From Polysphondylium violaceum (taxonomy: Eukaryota; Evosea; Eumycetozoa; Dictyosteliales; Dictyosteliaceae): 24,886 nt of DNA. The first letter of the stretch is position 1; each line of letters begins with the position of its first letter. Below are positions 1 to 10,558 of the stretch, piece by piece. The stretch is taken from assembly GCA_000277445.1 (NCBI GenBank), contig AJWJ01000347.1:1-24886 (forward strand), in the 5' to 3' direction. Under the pieces are notes generated by a model. The model saw nothing but the letters and a program-made list of their open reading frames with translations, had not been told where the DNA came from and ran no database searches. Made by a program: the position numbers and the translations under genes.

Positions 1-4
1 ACTC

Positions 5-98
<94 letters not shown>

Positions 99-244
99 GT
101 ATAAGTAATTCAAAGAAACCAGAGTTTGATAGTTTTGATGTTTCTAGTGATGATAATGATATAGAAACAAAGAAAAGCGAACAAATGAAACATGGATTAG
201 AATTAAAGAGTATATCTGAAGATGATAATAAAATGACACAATAA
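1..244 (+). CDS. 3' end of an unidentified gene (partial)
   Basis: The reading frame starting at base 2 is open from the left edge to a TAA at 242-244. It reads Leu-Tyr, then 30 consecutive Asn codons, then a charged Ser/Asp/Lys-rich tail of about 48 residues ending in DDNKMTQ. There is no domain to name; the upstream part lies outside the window. The tail is hydrophilic, with no membrane segment, and is probably disordered. The stop codon sits inside an AATAAA at 240-245, a likely poly(A) signal. The alternative is that the repeat is non-coding, but the open frame with acidic and Ser-rich composition after it favours coding sequence. The function is unknown. Confidence 0.7.
8..97 (+). repeat. 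(AAT)30 microsatellite coding for poly-Asn
   Basis: Thirty uninterrupted AAT triplets, in frame with the partial gene that ends at 244, encode a poly-asparagine run. There is no synonymous AAC in the tract, which points to recent slippage expansion. Confidence 0.95.
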
Positions 245-531
245 AATTATGTAAATATTTAAAACATAAAATTTTTGTTATCATTTAAATTGAGTTTGTA
301 AATCTATATCACAATGATATCAATTAGATATTTTCTAGTCACATTGAACACACCGCATAGTTTATTTTTTCAAGAAATGTTGTGAAAATTCAAATTTTTC
401 ACAGTTTTTTTATTTTTTTGCGCAAATCATTTTAAGCGGGTAAATTACGACATTACATTTACTTTTGCTACACATTCACTACTCATTTCAACAGAGATAT
501 ATTTATATCTTTTATTATATACATATTCAAT
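245..531. other. Intergenic spacer, no gene seen
   Basis: This AT-rich spacer lies between the stop of the partial gene and the ATG of the RPA70N-like gene. It holds a poly(T) stretch near 400-420 followed by GCGCAAATC, and a pyrimidine-rich stretch just before the start codon. It should contain the promoter and 5' leader of the downstream gene, but I cannot mark a specific TATA box with confidence. Antisense frames here are low-complexity shadows. Confidence 0.6.
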
Positions 532-3500
532 ATGAGTAGTGGTAATAATAATAGTGGTAGTAGAAGAAGTGGGAGTGGAGGAGCAAGTAGTCAAAGTGGA
601 AGAGGAGCAAGGAATAGTGGTGGTCGTCAGAGTAATGATAGTCAGAATAATAATGATAGCAACAACAATAATAACAATAGTAATAGTAATAGTCAAAGTA
701 TGAGTAATATGACAGAACCAGATTCATTAGCAATGATTGACGATATCTCTTTAGACGATTTAATGGGTAGCAGAAACAGTCAAAATCAAAGTCAACACAG
801 TAATAACTCGAGTTTGATATTGCCGGCAATATTAAGATCAACATCGTCCACTATACAGTCGTCACCCAAGGGCAATTATAATCTAGAGGTGGAGGGTGAT
901 GATTTGGATATGAGTCAGTTGGATCCCTTTGATTTAGAAAACTACTTTTCACAAAACTCTGCCTCTGTTGGCTCAACACCTACAAAAGGGTCTTTTCTTT
1001 CAGGTGTTATAAATAATCTTCGTTCAAGACATAGTATAGCTAGTACCACTCCTTTTAAATTGGATCATCTAGACACTATTATGGAACAACAGCAACAGCA
1101 ATTACAACAATCTCAACAATCACCACCAAGATTATCACAACAGCAACAGCAGCAGACTATACTTACAACATCACCACCACCATCACAGCCTACGACTAGT
1201 GGCAGTAAAAGAAGAGCAACAACAACCACAACTACAACCACAACTACAACATCAACATCAAAGCCAGCACCAACAGCAGCAAAAGTGACAGCAGCTAAAA
1301 AAACCAAAACATCACCAACTTTAACAGATAAAGATTTACCATCTCCAGCACCATCACCATCACCAATAGCAGCAATACTCGTAAAAAAAGAAAAGCCTGA
1401 AAAGGCTACTAGTAGTAATAGACAACAACAAAAAGATAAATCAAAGCAAACAAAAACACCGCCACCATCACAACAAAATCCAACAACAACAACTACTGCG
1501 ACAACAACATCACCAATACAATCACAACAGACACAACAATCACAAGAATTAGTACCTATTCAATCACAATCTAAACTTTTACATCCCTCATTAAATACGC
1601 AGGATGAACTAAGCCAAAGACAATTAAATAATACCGATAATTTAGAAAGCGATAAACAATCACAACAATCACAAGTACAAAAACCAAAAACTACTACAAC
1701 AACTACAACGACAACAGCAGGAACAAATAGAGATACTCTATCAGTTGTTCCAAGTGGAAAAGACGATGATGAAGATTTTGATTTTAGTACTTTTAATGAA
1801 GAAGATTTAAAACCTTGGGTCCTTCATACGATATTAACACAAAAGCCACCAACAAATCCCCTCATTCAAATTGTTAAGCAATATGTATGTGTATAGTTTT
1901 CATATACTCATAGATACACATATAATTAATATATTTATCACACAACAATAGGATGTAACAATACTACCCGATGGATTATCAAGAAAGGAATACTACGATG
2001 GATATCAATTTTATGTCTCTGATGGAGCCAATTACATTAAAGCAATATTTCCACATAAAGTAGTATGTGATCTATTGTTATCATTGGGCACACAAATCTT
2101 TGGAGAGATTCATGGCTATGTTGTGCAATTGGATAAATATATGTTTTTCCCAAATCCAGATTACTCTGCCTTTGATATTTATATAAAGGATTGTACATTT
2201 ATAGATAAACCAAAAAAGATTATAAATCTAACACTATTGGAACGAGTACACGATGATCCCGATGCCTATTCAATCATTACGAGAATGAATAAAAACAATA
2301 CATGGGCAGTATCTTCTCCTTCAGATTTTGTTTCAACCTACTTTTCAGACTCTATCGCAAACACAAATCAATACGAATTAAATCCAAACGAAGGCACTAT
2401 ATCTGTCGATCAAGAACAACAATTATTAAACTCTAATGAATGGAATAATGGTACCTTTATATTTGACAAGTTTTATCAATTTAGACAATATAGTAATTTT
2501 AATGATAATGATAATGATAGTAAGGATGATAAGCAAGATGGTACTAAGGATGATAGTAGTAGTAGTAGTAGTAGTAATAATAATAATAATATAGACAATA
2601 ATAATGATAAAGGTTTAAAAAAGAGAAAAGAAAAACAGGATGAAAAACAAGATATTCAAGATGAAATTGAAGATGAGATTGAAAATGATGATGATGATGA
2701 ACAAGAAGAAGAGGAAAAAGAAAGCGACAAAAGTAGTGGAAAAGTGATAAAGAAAAGAAAACTGGAATTTGTTCAAATGTCAATCGATAAAACATATGAT
2801 AAATTTGCAAATCAAATACCATCAACTTTAGATAAATCTTTAGATACTAGTTTTAATAATAACAATAATAACAATAATAATAATAATGTAGATGATGATA
2901 GTGATGTATCGTTTGATCATAGTCAAAAGAGTATAGATGAAAAGAAAGCACAAATTCAGGAATGGAAAAAACAAGAGTTTAAAGAGGATCACATTGAAGA
3001 TTATATCGAGGATCCATCAGATGAAGAATGGACCAATCCTAAAAAGAATAAGGATATTAAAAATTCAACTATTATTACAAACAAAATAACAAAATCAGCA
3101 ATGGTTCCATCTACTCCTCCAACATTTGATACTACAATAACTACAAAAACAACAAAAACAAAACCTACAACCACGACAACGAGAAGATCTAAACCCTCCA
3201 CCTCAACAAAAACAACCACTACTACTTCTACAACAAAATCAATACCAACAACAACAGATAATAGTACAGCAATAGTAGTAACAAACACACCAACCAAAGA
3301 ACCACTCCTTCCAAAACAATATGCTAAAAAGAAAGCAGCAGCATCTTCACCAAAAAGACAAACAACAGACTCACCCCAATCACAATCATCGTCATCAGAA
3401 TCATCACCAGATCTTGAATCGAAATCAACCTCAACAACAACAACAACAACAAAAAAAAGTACTGGTAGTGGTGCATTAAGACAAACACATATTTCCGATT

Positions 3501-3733
3501 ACTCTCATGTTTTAGTACTTGTAAATCCCAATGATAAACATCAACAACAACAAACAGCGAAACATCTTTTACAATATAATCAATTAATAGCACAAACTAA
3601 ATTAAAAGAAGAGGCAGCTTATCAAGCTCAACTTTTAGAATATCAAGAGAAATTAAGAGTCTATAATGAAAAAAAGAAGGCGATAGAATTAAAAAAGAAA
3701 GCGAAACAAGAACAACAATCTCAACAACAATAG
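532..3733 (+). CDS. RPA70N-like OB-fold protein with long low-complexity arms
   Basis: Two exons, 532-1884 and 1952-3733, are joined by a 67-nt intron (donor GTATGT, acceptor AATAG, phase 0) and give about 1044 residues. Residues 1-420 are Ser/Asn/Gln/Thr-rich with several Gln and Thr runs. Residues about 426-536 resemble the RPA70 N-terminal OB domain: NPLIQIV matches KPILQVI, YQFYVSDG matches YRLLMSDG, and GEIHGYVVQL matches CQIHRFIVNTL. The intron lies inside this fold, and the match runs across the junction, which supports the splice. After it come Asn/Asp/Glu-rich and Lys-rich stretches and a Glu/Lys/Gln-rich C-terminus (from about residue 985) likely to form a coiled coil. RPA70N in known proteins binds partners in DNA replication and repair; that role here is inferred. 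It is not RPA1 itself, since the DNA-binding OB folds and zinc ribbon of RPA1 are absent. The ATG at 532 is the first in frame. AATAAA lies at 3757-3762. Confidence 0.85.
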
Positions 3734-4346
3734 GATTAGGATAAATTGTTATTAACAATAAAATTATTATAATAATCACTCCTTTTATTTATTTACAAAA
3801 CAGTATTAGTTGGTGTAACTACTAATCCCTCATATACCTAATTTAGTATAAGAAATTTGATCGTAGAGGGATCGCCTTCATCATACCTTATGATCATATT
3901 CAAATAAATTATTTATGAAATCTCTGATCTTGGATATTTATCTCAATAATATCTAATATCAATATCAAAACAAGTTTACTTGTATAGAGTTTATTAATTA
4001 ATTGTTGATTTTAATATCTGAAAATGGTTTCTCCCTTTCAAACAATCCAAAGATCTTTTTCCCATTTTTTTTTTTTAAAAATTTTAAAAAAAATTTTAAA
4101 GATTTTTTTTTTTAGGGAAAATTAAAAAATTGGGTTTCATATTGATAACTTTTTTTTTGTTGTATTTATATAAATTTTATTTTATTTTATTTATTTATTT
4201 ATTTATTTATTTTGTAATATAAACAACAACAATTGTAATTTTAATTTAATGCTAAAGAAAAAAGATTAAGAAACAATAACACTAGATATATCAAGTAGTA
4301 ATCAAAAAGAAAAAGAAAGCATAGAGAATATAGAATATCAGAAATC
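3734..4346. other. Intergenic spacer with A/T tracts
   Basis: This 613-nt spacer starts with the AATAAA (3757-3762) of the gene to the left. The block at about 4060-4135 has long T and A runs and imperfect inverted arms (CCCATTTTTT against AAAAAATTGGG, one base off). TTTA repeats at about 4180-4212 precede the kinase gene by about 130 nt. It should carry the kinase promoter. I see no RNA gene or coding region. Confidence 0.6.
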
Positions 4347-5362
4347 ATGATAGTAGGTGCACACGTTAGAGAATTGTCCACAGGATCATTGGGAGTTATC
4401 GAAAAGGGAAATAATGCCAATGGATTTTATGTTAGTTTTGGCGCGAGAAAGAATTGGAAAAGATACAATGAAATAGAGGTCATCGATAGCTCCTCTATTG
4501 GTGGTGCTAAAGCGAAAGCCACCATTCCTGCCCACTCTGCTACTGGTGGTGCTGGTGAAACATCAACACCTGGAAATAGACCTCCCCCCACTCCCATCTC
4601 AGCATCCTCGTCAACCTCTGGTGGAAATTTGAAAAAGGTATCTCCCCCTCCAACTATAAATAACAAAACCTTTGTTCCAAAAGTTCAATCAGGTACGGTG
4701 TATATATATATATATATGTATGTAGATTGACATACTCTGTATATTAATATTTTATTTATGACAACAACAGAGGATCCAGGACCTAGATTTGGGAATTTTA
4801 AATTCAATACAACTCAGAATACCAATACCAATCCCAAATACTCGACACTGCCAAGTAGAGCATTTTTTGATGTATCTAGTGCATCGAGTCCAAATGGAAA
4901 TAATTTTAAAAAGACATCTCCTCCGGGATCATCTACAACTTCCTCTCCATCAAGACCCGCCATTCCAGATTTTTCAAATCCACCATCAACTAAAAATACA
5001 CAATCAACAACAACAACCAATGTTGTAAGCAATCAAAATGGTCATATAGTTAATCCACCCAAACCCCAACCAAAACCAAATACACCACAACCCACTCCTC
5101 AACCACCTACACAAACACCTATTTCTAAACCATTACCACAACCAAAACCAAATCCAGTTCCACCAGTGGCAGCAATTTCTAAACCACCACCCCCATCCAT
5201 AGTATCTCCACGAAAGAATAAAGATTTATGGAATATAGACTTTTCTGAACTAACATTTGATAATGTTATTGGTAATGGCCGTTATGGTGAGGTCTCTCTC
5301 GGTCAATGGCTAGGTACTCCTGTTGCCATTAAAAGTAAGTGTACACTATATAAATATTGACC

Positions 5363-5395
<33 letters not shown>

Positions 5396-6156
5396 TTTAT
5401 TTATACTCATACGAATCTATATTGTTTTTATCTATAGAATTAATGGAAAATGATGAAGAAGCAAATGGATTGGTTGATAGAGAAATTGAAATATTAAAAG
5501 AAATTAGACATCCACAAATTGTTCAATTTCTTGGAGTTTCGCGTAACAAGGAAAACGAAACACACATCATCACAGAGTTTATGGACGGCGGTGATTTATT
5601 TGATGCATTGATTTTTGGCGATTTTGAATTGACTTGGAAAGAAAAACTAAGAATCTCACTTGACATAGCACAGGCTTGTCGATATTTACAAAGACAGGGA
5701 ATTTTACATCGTGATCTAAAGAGTCAAAACGTGTTGTTGGGCAGCAACAAGAGAGCCAAACTCTGCGATTTGGGGTTGGCCAGAGTGTTTGACGATCGCA
5801 TAAATAAGCGTTTGACCTCCAATCTCGGCTCAGATGCCTGGATGGCACCGGAAATGTTTATGGGCGAAGAATACGACTACAAAGTCGACGTGTTTTCCTA
5901 TGGCATTGTGTTGGTGGAAATCATTACCAACGCAGTGCCTGATCCACGTGATCCAATGAAAAGATTTGCATTCAATTCTCAAAACTTTATGAAAAAGGTG
6001 CCATCTGAATGTCCACCCGCGTTTGCCAAGTTGACAGTCGACTGCACACTCACAAATCCCAAGGAAAGACCTTCTTTTACTCAAATTTTAGAAACTGTCA
6101 AATCTATCTATGATTCATTACCAGACGATTGTTATGATGACCAAGAGGAACAATAA
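4347..6156 (+). CDS. TKL-type protein kinase with N-terminal SH3/Tudor-like module
   Basis: Three exons, 4347-4692, 4771-5334 and 5438-6156 (introns of 78 and 103 nt, both phase 1), give 542 residues. Residues about 1-46 form a compact module (VGAHVRELSTGSLGVI, then GFYVSFGARKNWKRYNEIEV) that reads like an SH3/Tudor/KOW barrel. Residues 47-270 are Pro/Ser/Thr/Asn-rich. The kinase domain covers about 273-530: Gly loop GNGRYGEV, VAIK with K303, HRDLKSQN with catalytic D396, DLG in place of DFG at 414-416, GSDAWMAPE with APE at 440-442, and the C-lobe motif DVFSYGIVLVEI. WMAPE and the overall pattern place it in the tyrosine kinase-like (TKL) family, which mostly phosphorylates Ser/Thr. All catalytic residues are present, so it should be active. 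Exon 2 ends right after VAIK. The first donor, GTACGG, is off consensus. AATAAA lies at 6163-6168. Substrates and pathway are unknown. Confidence 0.93.
4701..4716 (+). repeat. (TA)8 microsatellite in kinase intron 1
   Basis: Eight TA units lie inside the first intron of the TKL kinase gene, just after the atypical GTACGG donor. Confidence 0.9.
5364..5393 (+). repeat. (TTA)10 microsatellite in kinase intron 2
   Basis: Ten TTA units lie inside the second intron of the TKL kinase gene. Reading it through as coding gives a Tyr run; this is intron, because the VAIK and KLMEN segments join in frame only when it is removed. Confidence 0.9.
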
Positions 6157-6367
6157 GTAATCAATAAAGAACCTATGATATTTTAAAAATTTATTATTTA
6201 TGTGTGTTACATATTTTTGTGCTTATTTAGAAAAAATGAATGGAAATCTTTGAAAAAACATTGGAAGAAATGAAAAAAGAAAAAAAAAAAATTAAAAAAA
6301 AAAACACAAAGAAATATAATATATTATTGTCTTTCATTTATAACCACATTCTTTTATCTTGCCAAAA

Positions 6368-9300
6368 ATGAATAAAATGAAGAGTGGTACCAACTATCCT
6401 AATAGTAGTAGTACTACGGATGACCATATACAGCAAACAAGATACAACACTACCGCAAATAGTACAAATACCAATACTACTACTACTACAGGTACTACAA
6501 GTACTACTAGTAATACTACTCCTACTACTAGCATTGATCAATCCAACAATAGTACAGCAGCATCACCAAATCAACACTTACTCAATAATACATTACAAAA
6601 TACCCATAGTAATAGTAGTAATAACAACAACAACAATAATAATAATGTTAGAAAACAAAAAGATGAATTATATTGGTGTTGGCTATTAAAGGAATACATT
6701 AGATTAGGTCATGCCAAGAGTGTAGTCAGAATCATTAGAATCATTGATCATTTATCACCCTATCTATACTTTTACAAAGATTTAATATATGAAACACAGA
6801 AATCAGCAATAACAACAACTACTACAAATGAACCCTCTGTACCATCAACATCAATATCAACTATAAACAAAACAGAATCTGAAATTATAGCCGCTATACA
6901 AGATGAAAATAATATAAGTAGAAACAATATTAATAGAAGAAAAGATTTCTTGTTTCATTATCAATCTAGACCAATCTTTGATCCAAAGAGAACAAATTTC
7001 CCCTATCTCTATATTCCAAATTTAATTAGACAAAGAAGTGATCTATTCCAATATTTCAATAGATCCTTTTCTTTTAATAATATTTTATTTGCACTAAGTA
7101 ATGGAACTATAGATACTTTAATTTTACAAAAGTAAATATATAAATATATATATATAACAAAATTGAAGATATAGATAGATATAGATAGAGATAGATAAAT
7201 AGATATAGATACTAACTATTACTATATAAATATAAATAGTTTTTTACCAATACCAAAATCAATACCAATGATACCATTTTTATTAACATTGGTATACATA
7301 AAATTATGTGTATCAAAAGGTGATGCATTACAATCAATTATGAATTCATTAATGGAATGTAAACAAAAAGCACATTTATTACAATCATATGATTTTCCAT
7401 CGATTCCAATAGATCAACTTTTGGATTCAATTATGCAAGGCACTCTTAGATTTGTAGATTGGAATCATGATACCTATCATTTAGTTTCAACTGAAGTGTT
7501 TTTTAATGAATTATTTGAATCTTTCTTTTTAATTGGTAGAGAATCCCTTTTAAATAGAGAAGTAAATAGTAGTAATAACAATAGCAATAATAGTAGTAAT
7601 ACACAATTATTAAACCAAAGTCAACAACAATTACAACAAAGAAATAATCAACAACAACAACAAGATAAACAGCAACAAAAAACATCAAATATTTTACCAT
7701 CAATACCATTAAAAGATGAATATAGATTTAAAATTATAGATATCTATTTGGAAAAGAGTAGTAAAATGGTATATTATCACACTAGAGCTTTGGCACAAAA
7801 GAGAGGAAATATTCATAGTCTAACATGGACTCTCGAAAATGTAAACATCTTGCACAAGTGTATAAAATATTATTTGGATGTATATTTATCTCAACAACAA
7901 TCAAATTCCTACAATCAAGAGACTCTATCCATTTTAGATTGTTGCATGAGATTGGCATTTAGTTGGGTGGCAGCATGTTCAGGTCTTCATCCTACACCAA
8001 ACAATCAAAAATACATTGAATTGGAATCATGTTGGTGGAATTCTCATCCTCAAAATCTTCAAAACGAACTCCAACACTGGATGATTACAATCAAAAGAAT
8101 ATTACATCAAGTAGTAGGACAAGAATCTGATAAACTACATGTTATATGTTTAGTTTGGCTTAGTTATACCATATCATTATATGATGATGACCAACATTTT
8201 GATACTTTACAACAACAACAACAAAATGATCAACCAAAACAACCATTACAATTGGAAGAAACTCCATACCAATTATATACCAAAACAATTACTCAACATC
8301 CAAAACTATTATTGGAATTTTCAAAATCATCACTTGTCATAACATCACTTAGTTTTGCACTTATTGGCGTACAAACCCTTGACCAAAGTGCAGAATTAAT
8401 TCAAATTCTTTTATCGCTATGGACAAATAATCAACAACAGCCATCATTGGAAAATGCTTGTTTAATATTTAAATTACTTCAAAATGTTTTATCAACTAAA
8501 TTTAAGAAATCTGAATTTTCTGATCATACTGAACTGGTTATGGCAATCATTGCTTGGATGCGTTGTATTAGTGATGAGGTTTATTCTTCATTCTATAGTT
8601 CAAATCCAAGTATGTATTATTGATTTAGATATATATTTATTTTTAAAAAAACATACATACTAATAATAATAATTTAATATTTAGATTGTAGATTTATTTG
8701 TATATTTATTGCATCATCTTTGGTGAATGCAGTTCAAAAAAATAAGAATATTTATAGTTTAATCCCATTGGAAGAAAAGAATATTTTAATTTCAAAAGTC
8801 CAAGAAATATTTTATACTTTAATTAATCAACATACATTTTTATCAAAATCGTTTAAAACTGGATTAGCAACAGCTTATTGCCTAAGTTCGATTGAACCTT
8901 CTTTTGATAAACAAGCGTCTCAATCAATTTTAATGATATCCTTGGATGTTTTATTTGATGAATTACTTGGTATTGATAACTGTCTAATATCATGGTTAGA
9001 TAAACCACAAGAAATTAATTATGCCTCAATTAAAAAAGTAAGTTTTTATTTATTCTCTATTGATACTTCAATTCTATTATAAAAAAATTAATTAATTAAA
9101 ATCTCTCTATAGATATTTGAACATAACAAGAGTCCATTATTTTTAGCTTTGGCACCATTTATACAAACTATAACGAGATTAACATTACATCTTCAAGATA
9201 ATGATAACAACAAATTGGTATTACTTAAAATATTTGATTTCACCTATAGTCTAAATGAAAAATGGGTACAATTTACCAAAGATAGTTCCTCAACGAGTAC

Positions 9301-10387
9301 AACCAAATATCCAAAATCATATATTAAATCAACATTGGATCCAACCATGAGAGCTATTTCCCAAACACTTTCATTCATTTTCACAGATATTTCATCGATC
9401 CTCACTGCCATGGATAGTGTTTTGGGCGTTGAAATATTTAGTCAAATGTCCTATACATCCAATGACGATATCCCATATATAAACTCTGCCATTAAATCAT
9501 TGGTTAAAAAAGTGGCCACTTCAGAATGTGCAGTTATTAGACTAGTGGACAAGATGCCAGTTTATTTTGAATTACCCAAAGATGATCCATCAGGACCATG
9601 CGTTTCAAAAGTTATCCTTTATCTATCTGCTCTCGACTCACTTGTAGTCCATGTACCACATAGTTTAATCATTGAACACATTGTACCAAATCTATTTGGC
9701 TACATGGAGTATCCAAATTCAAAATTAAATATGATGACACACACTGTGATGGGCAAAGTATTATCGATTCCAAACTTTAGTCTAAATATTAAAATGATTC
9801 CAATGTATTTAAAACTAAGTTTAAAATCATTCCCCAAGTACACCAAACTATCATCATTTTATAATGTTTTAATCAACATTATTGAAAGTAATTCACCAAC
9901 CAATCCAATAGTTTTATATTCAATTAAAACAATTTCTCAAACTATAATAGAACAAATGAAAAATAATAATACAAATAATATAAATAACAATAACAATAAT
10001 AATAATCAAGATAAAACAAAGATTAATAATAATAATCAAAATAATAATAATAATTTAAATTTAAATTCAACTACAAAAGGATTGGTTAAATTATTATTAT
10101 CATTATTTACCTATATCGATATTCAAATTATAGAATTGGTATTAAATGAAATATCAAAAGTAATTTATAGCGCACCACATCAAAAGATTAGATTAGATTT
10201 ATGTTCTGATCTATTAACTGTTATCACTGGTAATATAGAAAATAATTCAAAAAAGAATATTTGTGTATCTTGGTATTTAAAATTAATTAAAGATATTCAA
10301 AAAACTGGTACCAACAATAATAATAATAATAATCAACAAAATCCACCAAGTAGCCCAAATTTATTAATTTATAATCAAAATGAATAA
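6368..10387 (+). CDS. Large helical protein of unknown function
   Basis: Four exons, 6368-7131, 7240-8609, 8685-9037 and 9113-10387, have introns of 108, 75 and 75 nt (phases 2, 1, 0) and give about 1253 residues. I start at the ATG at 6368; the frame extends a little upstream, but only to a TTG. The first 95 residues are Ser/Thr/Asn low complexity. After that the protein is rich in Leu/Ile with many amphipathic helical stretches, such as LYWCWLLKEYIRLGHAKSVV and SALDSLVVHVPHSLIIEHIV, broken by Asn and Gln loops. This suggests a HEAT/ARM-like solenoid. A hydrophobic stretch follows the first junction (MIPFLLTLVYIKLC), but it looks more like a buried helix than a signal. I do not recognise the family. 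The non-repetitive parts look conserved in style, so an orthologue outside dictyostelids is possible. The TAA stop lies within AATAAA (10383-10388). Confidence 0.8.
7171..7211 (+). repeat. GATA-rich imperfect repeat in intron 1
   Basis: Irregular GATA/TAGATA units fill the middle of the first intron of the large unknown gene. It is simple-sequence DNA with no sign of another function. Confidence 0.8.
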
Positions 10388-10558
10388 AATATTTATCATT
10401 TATTATTTCAATTTATTCTTATAAATTTTTTGAATACAAATATTTTTTGTGTTATAAATCCATGACCTCTTTTTTTTGAATACAAATATACTTTACTACT
10501 ACTATTTAATGTTTTATAATAATTAATAAAAAAATTAAATATTTATTTATTTATTTAT
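10388..10558. other. Convergent 3' spacer
   Basis: This 171-nt AT-rich spacer separates two convergent genes, the large unknown gene and CCT3. Direct ATTT/TTTA repeats at 10541-10560 run into the CCT3 stop and supply AATAAA on the minus strand (10559-10554). No gene is seen. Confidence 0.6.

Noticed and set aside
3001-3297. Antisense frames rich in Val/Ile/Tyr opposite Thr/Asn/Gln repeats (also 14307-14630, 445-844)
   Set aside because: They are complements of low-complexity coding repeats. Val, Tyr and Leu runs arise directly from ACA, AAT and CAA repeats.
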